Shown piece after piece: positions 1 through 7,565 of a stretch of 64,000 nucleotides of DNA. Position numbers and translations under genes: made by a program. Positions within the stretch are counted from its first letter, which is position 1; every line of letters begins with the position of its first letter. Under the pieces are notes generated by a model. That model searched no databases. It was not told the DNA's origin and saw nothing but the letters and a program-made list of their open reading frames with translations. Source of the DNA: Lachnospiraceae bacterium (GTDB taxonomy: Bacteria > Bacillota > Clostridia > Lachnospirales > Lachnospiraceae); contig JAFRXK010000043.1 of the NCBI GenBank assembly GCA_017442865.1, positions 1-64,000 of the forward strand, given 5' to 3'.

Positions 1-116
1 GGTTTGTCAAAGCTGATGCTTATTTGAATTGTAGAGAATGGAGTGTAATGTGTCAATGGGGCGCTGCGTAAGAATGCAAATAAATGAAAGATGGCAGTAA
101 ATTTGCAGTAATATTG

Positions 117-145
117 ATGACATTTAGACTGCGGTATGGTATTAT
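117..145 (+). promoter_or_regulatory. Probable promoter of the tRNA-Gly gene
   Basis: A -35-like ATGACA (117-122) is followed after 17 bases by TATTAT (140-145), preceded by TG at 137-138 (extended -10). It would start transcription near 152, about 45 bases before the mature tRNA. Seen in sequence; use is inferred. Nothing else convincing is seen in bases 1-198; a 22-codon open frame ending at 71 could be the tail of an upstream gene but has no recognisable content. Confidence 0.45.
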
Positions 146-198
146 AAATATAGACAATATGATTTTGAAGTTTGTCTTATTTAAATATGATTAATTCA

Positions 199-269
199 GC
201 GGGTGTAGTTCAATGGCAGAACACCGGCTTCCCAAGCCGGATGCGTGGGTTCGATTCCCATCACCCGCT
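199..269 (+). tRNA. tRNA-Gly (anticodon CCC)
   Basis: A 71-nt cloverleaf. The acceptor strand GCGGGTG (199-205) pairs with CACCCGC (262-268). The anticodon arm CCGGC/GCCGG encloses loop TTCCCAA with anticodon CCC at 231-233, reading GGG glycine codons. The T arm carries GTTCGATTC. No CCA is encoded (TTTC follows). Its 3' end, CCCATCACCCGCTTT (257-271), is repeated exactly at 388-402, which makes this tRNA a candidate integration target. Confidence 0.95.
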
Positions 270-271
270 TT

Positions 272-303
272 CAAAAATCCCTCAGGTTTCCTGAGGATTT
301 TTT
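272..303 (+). terminator. Rho-independent terminator after tRNA-Gly
   Basis: CCTCAGG-TTT-CCTGAGG forms a 7-bp stem flanked by A-rich 5' and T-rich 3' tracts (AAAAATC / GATTTTTT), directly behind the tRNA. Confidence 0.85.
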
Positions 304-310
304 GCAAGCG

Positions 311-402
311 ATGGAGACCTCGCCCCAAGGGTTCGGTCTCCGCTCCGCTCCGGTCGGTGCCAGACGGGCTCCACCGGAGCCCGGCACCCCATCACCCGCT
401 TT
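311..402. repeat. GC-rich double-hairpin block ending in a copy of the tRNA 3' end
   Basis: This 304-bp gene-free stretch (270-573) holds a GC-rich island unlike its surroundings. GGAGACC (313-319) pairs with GGTCTCC (335-341). GGTGCC-AGAC-GGGCTCC (356-372) pairs with GGAGCCC-GGCACC (376-388). It ends in CCCATCACCCGCTTT (388-402), an exact 15-base copy of the tRNA-Gly end at 257-271. This resembles an attL/attR-like pair around a very short element, or the scar of an excised one. No integrase lies in the window. Short overlapping open frames here look spurious. Confidence 0.6.
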
Positions 403-473
403 TTATGACCGTAAACTAAAGTATGAGTTTTTGTTGTGCAATCTATCACGCTGCTTTACGTGTCAAAGAAAGT

Positions 474-502
474 TTATTGTTTTGTTATGAAATAAGTATA
501 AT
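474..502 (+). promoter_or_regulatory. Probable promoter for the 530-981 unit
   Basis: A perfect TATAAT (497-502) lies 17 bases after a weak -35 TTATTG (474-479). The first strong ribosome site (GAAGGAGA) follows at about 517. Confidence 0.45.
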
Positions 503-529
503 AAAATTTGTAGTGAGAAGGAGAATTGG

Positions 530-565
530 ATGAAACTTCTGTCGGTATTTCTGACAAGTTGTTGA
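530..565 (+). CDS. Possible 11-residue leader peptide
   Basis: ATG at 530 sits 6 bases behind a strong AAGGAG (519-524) and reads MKLLSVFLTSC before TGA at 563-565. The stop TGA is part of the TGAGGT that serves as ribosome site for the next gene (ATG 574), so translation of the short frame should reach the start region of the larger one. It may act as a coupling leader; it could also be a chance frame. The peptide ends in Cys and has no attenuator-like codon run. Confidence 0.3.
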   Translation: MKLLSVFLTSC

Positions 566-573
566 GGTAAAAA

Positions 574-981
574 ATGAAACACATATTTAGAGATGATGTA
601 TTATTTCATGGAAGTCCATATAAGCTGGATAAGATAATTCCTAATCAGGCGTTTGATTCACAGTTCAAAGAAGGCTGCCAGCTTGCGATATACGCTACCA
701 GTAATATTGATATGGCTATTTGCTTTGCTTTGGGATGTGTAAAAGATGGTAAAAACGCAGAACGTATTATGATGCCGGAATATGGCAACAAGATGTGCTT
801 TATTAATTGTCATCCCAATTATGGCGGTAAAGGATACATATATTTATTAGAAAAAAGAAAATTTACTTATGCATATGGAAGTCAATGGGTTTGTTATGAG
901 TCATTGATTCCACAACAGGTAATTGAAATTGCAGTTGACAAATATTTGGATTCGCATTGTATAATATTCAATGTGTTTTAA
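574..981 (+). CDS. Hypothetical protein, possible ADP-ribosyltransferase-like fold
   Basis: 135 residues. I do not recognise a named family with certainty. The pattern LFHGSP near residue 10, then a basic/hydrophobic stretch with IYATS (about 39-43) followed by A-x-C-F-A, and a late CYESLIPQQVIEI (about 108-120) resembles the H-Y-E/Q layout of small ART-like or KptA-like proteins. That is inference from motif order only. The start has a GAGGT site 6 bases upstream and is preceded by a possible leader peptide. The gene stands alone between a promoter and a hairpin, and is moderately AT-rich like its surroundings. Alternatives: an uncharacterised protein with no enzymatic activity. Confidence 0.6.
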   Translation: MKHIFRDDVLFHGSPYKLDKIIPNQAFDSQFKEGCQLAIYATSNIDMAICFALGCVKDGKNAERIMMPEYGNKMCFINCHPNYGGKGYIYLLEKRKFTYAYGSQWVCYESLIPQQVIEIAVDKYLDSHCIIFNVF

Positions 982-1045
982 GGATAAGACAAAAATTATT
1001 TTAGATGTAATTTGGAGCTTTTACAGAAGGCTTGAAATCCTGGTC

Positions 1046-1073
1046 GGCAAGAACGAATTAAGCTGTTCTTGCC
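1046..1073 (+). terminator. 9-bp perfect hairpin between two genes
   Basis: GGCAAGAAC and GTTCTTGCC close a 10-base loop. It lies 65 bases after the 574-981 gene. No T-run follows, so it may be a weak or factor-assisted terminator or an mRNA-stabilising stem rather than a classical terminator. Confidence 0.45.
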
Positions 1074-1156
1074 ACTATTGTATATGGATGTATGGTGTTA
1101 TGATATAGCCATAAGATATCTTATGTACAAAACACACCAGGATGGAGGAAAAATAA

Positions 1157-2227
1157 ATGAATGAAACAAATAAATTGACAGATTGGGTAATCAAAAAGAT
1201 TAAAAAGGAATACAAGGATGACGTGGCACTGTTATTGGCTGTACATGGTCATAACACAGCAGATGATTTGCACGGCATAGTATTTGATTATTTTGTGCCT
1301 GCAACTGAAAGAGGAAATGAACTGGCGGAAACATTTATTATTGATGGAGTAGGTCATGATTTATATCCGAGGACATGGGAGAGGCTTGAAGCTTCTGCTT
1401 CACTTAGCGATATGGCTATAGTATTAGATGGCGCTGAAATTCTGTATGCCCGCTCTGATGATGACAGGGAAAGATTTATGGAGCTGAAAAGATGTCTTCA
1501 TGAAAATCTGAACAATCCTGAATTTGTGTATGGAAAAGCTCTTGAATATATGGATAAGGCTCTTGAAATATACCGCACGCTGATTTTTGAGGACAGACTT
1601 TATCGTGTGCGTTCGGAGGCGGGCTGTATACATTATTATTTAACTAAGGCAGTTGCAGTTATGAATCACAGCTACGCTGAAGAGCCAATCTTTAGTAAGG
1701 AGCAGGCTGATAATGATGACCCGGACAGCCGCATGTACCATTGTCCAAAAATGCAGCAGGTTCCGGACGGATTCTATGAAAATGCAAACATTCTTATGAC
1801 TGCAAAGGAACCTGAGCAAATCAAAGAGGCCGTGCTGCTTCTTTTAAAGGCAACAAGGGAATTTATACTTGAAAGAGAACCGAAAAAAGATACCGGAGTA
1901 TTAGATGAGACTGATTACCGGAATATGGCGGACTGGTATCAGGAGCTTAGTCTTACATGGCGCAGAATCCGCTATTACTGCACAAACAATATGGTGGAGC
2001 CGGCGTACTGCGACGCGCTTTATCTTCAGGAAGAGCTTCTGTATGCTGCGCAGGAGTACCACATAGAGGAGATGAATCTTCTGGATTTCTTTGATGCGGA
2101 GAACCTTTTAAAGCTTAGGGAGCGTGCGGATGCTTTGGAGAATAGAATTCTTGAAATACTAGCAGGTCATAATACGCCGGTAAATTCCTATGAATCCATA
2201 GAAGCATTTCTTAAGGTCAGAGGGTGA
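1157..2227 (+). CDS. Nucleotidyltransferase-like protein with degenerate active-site motif
   Basis: 356 residues. The N-terminal ~130 residues recall a Firmicutes family with a kanamycin-nucleotidyltransferase-like fold (hydrophobic strand, GSxxxG, DxD within a ..DFYF.P strand, then ETFIIDGVG.DL and WER). Here the strand reads LLLAVHGH then HGIVFDYFVP: the GS is replaced by HGH and the paired acidic residues are not in register, so catalysis is doubtful. The C-terminal two thirds are helical with many charged residues. GGAGG (1144-1148) sits 8 bases before ATG. Six bases separate it from the next gene, suggesting an operon with the CD3324-type regulator. Family placement is from memory of consensus features; substrate unknown. 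Confidence 0.65.
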   Translation: MNETNKLTDWVIKKIKKEYKDDVALLLAVHGHNTADDLHGIVFDYFVPATERGNELAETFIIDGVGHDLYPRTWERLEASASLSDMAIVLDGAEILYARSDDDRERFMELKRCLHENLNNPEFVYGKALEYMDKALEIYRTLIFEDRLYRVRSEAGCIHYYLTKAVAVMNHSYAEEPIFSKEQADNDDPDSRMYHCPKMQQVPDGFYENANILMTAKEPEQIKEAVLLLLKATREFILEREPKKDTGVLDETDYRNMADWYQELSLTWRRIRYYCTNNMVEPAYCDALYLQEELLYAAQEYHIEEMNLLDFFDAENLLKLRERADALENRILEILAGHNTPVNSYESIEAFLKVRG

Positions 2228-2233
2228 AGTCCT

Positions 2234-2491
2234 ATGAAATATCGAAATGCATCAGAGATTTTCCCGGATGAACTGTTAAAAGAAATCCAGAAATACTCAT
2301 CGGGCGAGATGGTTTATATTCCTGAGAGAGCTGTGAAAAAGGGATGGGGCGAGAAATCGGGAGCAAGGGAGTATTATATAGAGCGGAACGCCGAAATCCG
2401 GGCCGGACACAGAGAGGGAAGGTCCATACAGAGCCTTGCCGATGAGTATGGGCTCTCACATGATACGGTACGGAGAATCCTGTATAAATAA
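2234..2491 (+). CDS. CD3324 family HTH protein
   Basis: 85 residues. The pattern I-x-P-x-ELL-x-EI-x-KY, then YIP, KKGWGEKSG, RN-x-EI, and a C-terminal helix-turn-helix (SIQSLADEYGLSHDTVRRILY) matches the small CD3324/Mor-like family of presumed DNA-binding proteins. A second family member is at 27215. It follows the preceding gene by 6 bases without its own strong ribosome site, so co-translation is likely. Target genes are unknown. Confidence 0.85.
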   Translation: MKYRNASEIFPDELLKEIQKYSSGEMVYIPERAVKKGWGEKSGAREYYIERNAEIRAGHREGRSIQSLADEYGLSHDTVRRILYK

Positions 2492-2582
2492 TTTTTAGAC
2501 TGGATTTTTCAAGAGATGGTATTTCACACATTAATGTAGTAGATTTTCTGATTGGGAAAAAGGATATTGTTTTAATGTAACA

Positions 2583-2613
2583 CCACAAATTAAGAAAAAA
2601 TATAAATTTGTGG
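2583..2613. other. Inverted repeat upstream of the radical SAM gene
   Basis: CCACAAATT (2583-2591) pairs with AATTTGTGG (2605-2613) around an A-rich loop. It lies 80 bases before the next start. It could end the 1157-2491 transcript or be an operator; no T-run follows it. Confidence 0.35.
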
Positions 2614-2693
2614 CACATATTAAAAAATATTTTGTGAAGAATTAATACTTTGTGTGAAGAGATAAATTTGTTTGATATATTTGGAGGTCAAGG

Positions 2694-4451
2694 ATGAAGT
2701 GCCTTTTAGTGGCTGTAAATGCAAAGTACATACATTCAAATCCTGCGGTATACAGCCTCAAAAAGTATGCTTTAGGCTGCGGCGTGGATATTGAGATTGC
2801 CGAATACACCATAAATAATCTTGAGGAAAAGGTGGTTCAGGACATTTATTTAAGAAAGCCGGATGTGCTTGCTATATCTTGTTATATCTGGAATATTGAA
2901 TTTGTGGAGAAAGTTATTAATGATATTTCAAAGCTCATGCCGCAGTCGGATATCTGGCTGGGAGGACCGGAGGCTTCGTTTGAGTGCATTGATACGTTGA
3001 AGCGTTTTCAGACTGTTAAAGGCATTATGGCAGGAGAGGGCGAGGAGACGTTTTCTGCGCTTATGAGAGAGTATGCGAAAAGTCCGCTTAAAGTGTCAGA
3101 TGAGCGGCTGGCAGGCATAAGAGGGGTAGTATACAGGGGTGAGGATGGTGAGATTCACACAAACCCTGCGGCATTGATGCCGGATATGAACAGGCTGCCG
3201 TTTATATATGATGACAGCGTGGATTTTACAAACCGCATTATATATTATGAGAGCAGCAGGGGCTGTCCGTTTAACTGCAGCTACTGCCTTTCATCAATTG
3301 ATAAAAGAATAAGGTTCAGGGATATTGTACTTGTAAAAAGCGAGCTTAAATATTTTCTGGATAAGAAGGTACCGCAGGTTAAGTTTATAGACAGGACGTT
3401 TAACGCTGATAAAAAAAGAGCGTTTGATATCTGGAGCTTTATTCTGGAAAATGATAATAAAATTACGAATTTCCACTTTGAAATATCGGCAGATTTACTT
3501 AATGATGAACAGTTAATGCTTTTGTCGCAGATGAGACCGGGGCTTGTGCAGCTTGAGGCAGGCATCCAGTCCACGAATGAAAGAACGCTTCATGAGATAA
3601 ACAGGTATGCGGATTTTAACGCACTTGCAGAGAATATCCGAAGGATTGTTTCATTTAAAAATATCCACTGCCATGTGGATTTGATTGCCGGACTGCCGTA
3701 TGAGGATTTGGAGTCGTTTAAGAGGTCATTTAATGATGTATATGCGCTGAAGGCAAACCAGCTCCAGCTTGGCTTTTTAAAGGTGTTAAAGGGTTCGCTG
3801 ATGTATGAAAGAGCGACGGAATACGGCATGGTTTATAGGAGCAGTGCGCCTTACGAGGTGCTTAAGACAAAGTGGCTTTCTTATGATGACATTTTACTTT
3901 TAAAAGGCGTGGAAGAGATGGTCGAGGTGTATTACAACAGCGGTCAGTTCGTTTTTATAATGGAGTGTCTGGAAAGATATTTTGAAAATGCCTTTGATTT
4001 GTTTGAGAAGCTGGCACAGTTTTATAAAGAAGAGAATGGATTTGATTCTAAACAGTCAAGACAGGCAAGATACGAGTTTATTCAGAAATTTACAAAAACA
4101 TATATATCAAAGGATGTCGATGCACTTAATACCGTGCTTATCTGCGATTATTACAGCAGAGAGAATGCGAGGGTGAGACCTATATTTGCGGGTGCCGAGC
4201 CTGAATGCAGGACTGAAATTTCTGATATGTATGCTGATAAGCTGCAGGCAATTTGCGGGGATGACAGGTATATTAATGTGCCGCACAGGAGGCTTATAAA
4301 TGAGACCCATGTTGAACCGACAGGGTTTGACCTTATGAAATTTGTAAAGAATTCTGAATATATTGAGGGAACACACTATGTGCTGTTTGATTACGGCAAA
4401 AGAAGTCCTTTGGATTCGAATGCGGAAATAACCGTTAGCAAAAGTCTGTGA
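2694..4451 (+). CDS. B12-binding domain radical SAM protein (DUF4080-type C-terminus)
   Basis: 585 residues. The first ~140 residues have the Rossmann-like cobalamin-binding character seen in the magnesium-protoporphyrin cyclase-like radical SAM class (KCLLVAVNAKYIHSN, later WLGGPEAS and GEGEETF). The SAM-cleaving [4Fe-4S] motif is CPFNCSYC, with Cys191, Cys195 and Cys198. The barrel follows with LEAGIQS and the C-terminal ~200 residues fit the DUF4080 tail. Such proteins are widespread in Clostridia and act in the cytoplasm on unknown substrates, possibly methyl or ring-forming transfers. GGAGG (2683-2687) precedes ATG by 6 bases. It is a single-gene unit. Confidence 0.88.
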   Translation: MKCLLVAVNAKYIHSNPAVYSLKKYALGCGVDIEIAEYTINNLEEKVVQDIYLRKPDVLAISCYIWNIEFVEKVINDISKLMPQSDIWLGGPEASFECIDTLKRFQTVKGIMAGEGEETFSALMREYAKSPLKVSDERLAGIRGVVYRGEDGEIHTNPAALMPDMNRLPFIYDDSVDFTNRIIYYESSRGCPFNCSYCLSSIDKRIRFRDIVLVKSELKYFLDKKVPQVKFIDRTFNADKKRAFDIWSFILENDNKITNFHFEISADLLNDEQLMLLSQMRPGLVQLEAGIQSTNERTLHEINRYADFNALAENIRRIVSFKNIHCHVDLIAGLPYEDLESFKRSFNDVYALKANQLQLGFLKVLKGSLMYERATEYGMVYRSSAPYEVLKTKWLSYDDILLLKGVEEMVEVYYNSGQFVFIMECLERYFENAFDLFEKLAQFYKEENGFDSKQSRQARYEFIQKFTKTYISKDVDALNTVLICDYYSRENARVRPIFAGAEPECRTEISDMYADKLQAICGDDRYINVPHRRLINETHVEPTGFDLMKFVKNSEYIEGTHYVLFDYGKRSPLDSNAEITVSKSL

Positions 4452-4571
4452 ATGTAATTGTAGAAATAATAATTAAGCAGAAGCCCGCGGATGAAAACGC
4501 AGGGATTATCGATAGTCGGGAAGATTTTATGACTAAATCCTGAAATATTCATTAAATAAGTCGGTTTAATA

Positions 4572-4600
4572 TTAACCTTTTGCTTAATTTGTGCTATACT
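4572..4600 (+). promoter_or_regulatory. Promoter of endonuclease III gene
   Basis: TTAACC (4572-4577), 17-base spacer, TATACT (4595-4600) with extended TG at 4592-4593. The rest of the 290-base gap 4452-4743 holds no gene; bases 4620-4720 are a low-complexity GCAG/AAAGC-rich leader. Confidence 0.6.
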
Positions 4601-4743
4601 AAAAACTACACTATGCAGAGGACAGATTTAAAAAGCATTGGCATGACAGATAAAGCGCAGCAGATGAAGCGTAGCAGCTAAAGCATTGCAGATGTAACAG
4701 GGCTGAAAAAGCAAGGAAGATAAAACATGGAGTGTGGAATGAT

Positions 4744-5376
4744 ATGGCAGATACACGAGTGGAAAAGATTCTTGAATTACTTGATAAAGAATATGGTAAG
4801 GATGATATATGCTATCTGAATCATGAGAATCCGTGGCAGCTGCTTATTGCGGTCATTTTAAGCGCGCAGTGTACTGATGCAAGGGTGAATATTGTTACTG
4901 AGGAGCTTTTTAAAAAATATGATACGCTTGAGAAGTTTGCACAGGCTGATTTAAAGGAGCTTGAAGGTGATATACATTCTATAGGCTTTTACCATTCTAA
5001 GGCGAAGAATATAAAGGCGTGTGCTGCAAGGCTTATTGAGGTATACGGCGGTGAGGTACCTGAGTCAATTGAGGAACTCACAAGCCTTGCCGGTGTGGGC
5101 AGAAAGACAGCGAATGTTATACGCGGCAACATTTACAAGGAGCCGAGCATTGTGGTTGATACGCATGTGAGGAGAATTTCAAATAAGCTTAGGTTTACGG
5201 ATAAGCAGGACCCTGAGAAGATAGAATATGAGCTTATGGAGGTGCTGCCGAGGGAGAACTGGATAAGATACAATATGCAGATTATCACTTTGGGCAGAAC
5301 CATTTGCACTGCAAGAAGCCCGAAGTGCGATATATGCTTTTTGAGGGAATACTGTCCGTCAGCGCATAAAGAATAA
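4744..5376 (+). CDS. nth: Endonuclease III (DNA glycosylase/AP lyase)
   Basis: 210 residues. It removes oxidised pyrimidines and cleaves the AP site in base-excision repair. The helix-hairpin-helix LAGVGRKTANV carries the catalytic Lys; VVDTHVRR carries the catalytic Asp. The C-terminal iron-sulfur loop is C-x6-C-x2-C-x5-C (CTARSPKC, DIC, FLREYC). Length is normal for the family. I chose ATG 4744 because GGAG lies 11 bases upstream; GTG at 4732 would add four residues with a poorer site. The final codons (CAT AAA GAA TAA) begin a short tandem repeat that continues past the stop. Confidence 0.95.
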   Translation: MADTRVEKILELLDKEYGKDDICYLNHENPWQLLIAVILSAQCTDARVNIVTEELFKKYDTLEKFAQADLKELEGDIHSIGFYHSKAKNIKACAARLIEVYGGEVPESIEELTSLAGVGRKTANVIRGNIYKEPSIVVDTHVRRISNKLRFTDKQDPEKIEYELMEVLPRENWIRYNMQIITLGRTICTARSPKCDICFLREYCPSAHKE

Positions 5377-5553
5377 AGCATAATGAATAAAGCATAAAGC
5401 ATCTGTCATCGGTGGAGTGAAAAAAAGCATCTGTCATCGTCAGGATGACTGCATAAAGATTATCTGCCGTCGTTAGGATGGCAAAAAATGCATCTGTCAT
5501 CGTCAGGATGATTGCATAAAGATTATCTGCCGTCGTCAGGATGGCGGCATAAA
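5360..5553. repeat. Tandem repeats starting at the nth stop codon
   Basis: First, GCATAAAGAATAAA is followed by GCATAATGAATAAA and GCATAAAG (14-bp period, 5366-5400), the first copy covering the end and stop of nth. Then a longer unit starting GCATCTGTCATCGTCAGGAT occurs at 5427 and 5490 (63-bp period), with a partial copy at 5399. Each 63-bp unit is itself two diverged half-units (CATCTGTCATCGTCAGGATG / TTATCTGCCGTCGTTAGGATG). Confidence 0.85.
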
Positions 5554-5579
5554 AATATTAGACAATTCGGAGGATTATT

Positions 5580-5696
5580 ATGGCAACACGTAATATGAAG
5601 AAAAAAGATAAATACAAAAGAATAGCGGCAGCAGTTATAGCCATACTATTGGTAATAGCAATGATTGTTCCTATGGCTTTATCATTATTAAGTTAG
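5580..5696 (+). CDS. Small single-pass membrane protein (38 residues)
   Basis: Reads MATRNMKKKDKYKRIA then a ~20-residue hydrophobic segment (AVIAILLVIAMIVPMALSLL). A basic N-terminus followed by one membrane helix predicts N-in topology. GGAGG at 5569-5573 gives a strong ribosome site 6 bases before ATG. It is too short for many gene callers. It resembles tiny conserved membrane proteins seen near cell-wall genes in Firmicutes, but I cannot name a family. The VanW-type gene lies 130 bases downstream behind its own promoter. Confidence 0.7.
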   Translation: MATRNMKKKDKYKRIAAAVIAILLVIAMIVPMALSLLS

Positions 5697-5738
5697 AGAT
5701 ATTGTAACACAGTTCAAACAATTGTAATAATTGAATGA

Positions 5739-5766
5739 TTGAAAAAAAAGGGATATATGCTAAAAT
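5739..5766 (+). promoter_or_regulatory. Promoter of the VanW-type gene
   Basis: TTGAAA (5739-5744), 16-base spacer, TAAAAT (5761-5766) with TG at 5758-5759 (extended -10). Confidence 0.65.
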
Positions 5767-5828
5767 TTATTTAGGGGATATTTTAAATATCTGATATCAA
5801 TAGTGGTTTATGGAAAAGAGGAAGCTGG

Positions 5829-7280
5829 ATGAGATTTACGAAAAAGATTTTACTGCTTTTTCTGATATCCGGTATGCTGACATTGGAGAGTGAAGCAGAG
5901 GCTTCTTTTATCGATATACATGAAGAGCTGGCTGTTTATTTCGCTGAGGATGTCGGAGATAACGGTAGAGATGCAGAAAAACCGACAATAGATATTAGTT
6001 TTGATGATTTAGATGAGAACCAGGTTATATGTGACGGTATTACAATTGGCAATACGAATGTGAGCGGCATGACGGTCGGCGAGGCCGTTACAGCGGTAAA
6101 TTCAGAGTTTGACAGACTGTCGGCATTACCTGTTACTATAGATGTAGACGATAGAAGCATAGAAACTGACATTTCGGGACTTGGCTTTCATTGTGACAAT
6201 ATTGAAGAGTGTATTTTAGAGAGTGCGCTTGTAGGGCAGGTTGGAACACTTATTAACAAATATAAGGATATAAGTGATGTTTCACATACAAACAAGATAT
6301 ATGAGCTGCAGCTTGACATTTCTGAGGATACAGTTGCGCAGTTAATCGGGCAGACGGCAGACAGCTATACGATTATACCTGTAGAAGCCTCGATAAGCAG
6401 GCACGGCGACAGCTTTGAGGTCACTCAGAGTCACAATGGTATACAGATAGACCAGGGTAAGACGATAGATAATATTTTAAGAGCTTTTGAGAACTGGGAT
6501 CAGACAGCCATGAAGATTCCTGCGGCTACGGTTATTCTTTACCCGAATTATAAAACAGAAGATTTAAGCAGGATAAAGGATTGTATCGGCAGCTTTACAA
6601 CAAAGCTTTATACATCCAATGAAAGCGGAAAGGGCAGGAATGTTTATATTGGCGCGGGCAAGATTAACGGTACGGTGATTCTTCCGGGACAGGAGTGGTC
6701 GATTTATAAGACACTTGCACCTTTTAATGCAGAGAATGGATATGATATTGCAATAGCATATCTTAATGGCGGCTATGTTGAGGAGCTGGGCGGTGGCGTA
6801 TGTCAGCTTGCCACAACTCTTTACAATGCGTCATTAAGGGCAGAGATAAAGGTGTCAGAAAGATTCTGCCACCAGCTGACCGTAGGATATACGGATATTG
6901 CATTTGATGCGACGGTCAATGATAATGGTTCAAAGGATTTTAAGATAACGAACAATTTTGATTTTCCTGTATACCTTGAAGCGTATTTCAGAGATGAGAC
7001 AGTAGGCTTCAATATTTACGGTGAAGAGACGAGAGACCCGAGGAGAACACTCGGCTTCAGGTCTGAGGTGCTGAGTGAGGAGTATCCTACGGAGATACAG
7101 GAGATTCCTGATCCGACGATGCCGAGAGGAACGCGTGAGATGATTCAGAGGGCGTATCCGAAGATAAAGGCTGTTGCATATAAGCAGGTATTTTATGACG
7201 GAGCGCTTGTCGAAGAGATTTATCTTCATACCGACAACTATAAGTCCTCACCTGAAAAGTATCGCGTGGGTACAAGATAG
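5829..7280 (+). CDS. VanW family cell-wall protein with YoaR-like domain
   Basis: 483 residues. An N-terminal signal peptide or anchor (KKILLLFLISGMLTLESEAEA) precedes a region, about 60-240, typical of the YoaR-like/PG-binding-4 module (GITIGNTNVSGMTVGEA). The VanW domain follows: GRNVYIGAGKINGTVILPGQ, PFNAENGY and GGGVCQLATTLYNA are hallmark motifs at about 275-345. Function of VanW proteins is not settled; the modules imply an extracytoplasmic role at peptidoglycan. The gene is monocistronic between its own promoter and the terminator at 7386. Confidence 0.88.
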   Translation: MRFTKKILLLFLISGMLTLESEAEASFIDIHEELAVYFAEDVGDNGRDAEKPTIDISFDDLDENQVICDGITIGNTNVSGMTVGEAVTAVNSEFDRLSALPVTIDVDDRSIETDISGLGFHCDNIEECILESALVGQVGTLINKYKDISDVSHTNKIYELQLDISEDTVAQLIGQTADSYTIIPVEASISRHGDSFEVTQSHNGIQIDQGKTIDNILRAFENWDQTAMKIPAATVILYPNYKTEDLSRIKDCIGSFTTKLYTSNESGKGRNVYIGAGKINGTVILPGQEWSIYKTLAPFNAENGYDIAIAYLNGGYVEELGGGVCQLATTLYNASLRAEIKVSERFCHQLTVGYTDIAFDATVNDNGSKDFKITNNFDFPVYLEAYFRDETVGFNIYGEETRDPRRTLGFRSEVLSEEYPTEIQEIPDPTMPRGTREMIQRAYPKIKAVAYKQVFYDGALVEEIYLHTDNYKSSPEKYRVGTR

Positions 7281-7385
7281 CAGTTTATGCATGTTAAACA
7301 GCCGTAGACAGCTGTGTTTGCAGTACGGCGGGAAGAAATAGTTGTTGCTTTTATCGCCGCATGGTGGTAGTATAAAGATTAAAAT

Positions 7386-7416
7386 AATAAGGCTGTCGTA
7401 AGACAGCCTTATTTTG
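7386..7416 (+). terminator. Strong Rho-independent terminator
   Basis: AATAAGGCTGTC-GTAA-GACAGCCTTATT, a perfect 12-bp stem with a 4-base loop, followed by TTG and flanked by A's; it can work in both directions. Confidence 0.85.
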
Positions 7417-7433
7417 AAATAAGAGCTGTAATG

Positions 7434-7538
7434 TCATATTCATAGTTATGAAGAGGAGAAAGGCTGTATCAAATTCGCAGTTATGAAGGTAAGGCAGATT
7501 GTATCATATTCAGAATTATGAAAGGCAGACAGCCGGTA
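7434..7538. repeat. Three 35-bp tandem repeats
   Basis: Units begin at 7434, 7469 and 7504 with TCATATTCATAGTTATGAAG, TCAAATTCGCAGTTATGAAG and TCATATTCAGAATTATGAAA, and each ends in a G/TGTA trinucleotide block (CTGTA, TTGTA, CGGTA). The array lies in the leader of the following gene, just behind the 7386 terminator. Confidence 0.85.
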
Positions 7539-7565
7539 TAGCAATGACTAATGTGGAGAGTTTTT

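Noticed and set aside
3..71. Short open frame at the left edge (ends TAA at 71)
   Set aside because: Only 22 codons are visible and nothing in them is recognisable; it may be the tail of an upstream gene but cannot be supported.
213..490. Two open frames over the tRNA and the GC-rich block
   Set aside because: They overlap a tRNA, its terminator and hairpins, have Pro/Arg-rich composition and no ribosome site.
2232..2618. Minus-strand open frame over the CD3324 gene
   Set aside because: Antisense to a recognisable HTH protein; no start signal.
5399..7538. CRISPR array interpretation of the tandem repeats
   Set aside because: Repeats are contiguous or near-contiguous and lack unique spacers of constant length; no cas genes nearby.
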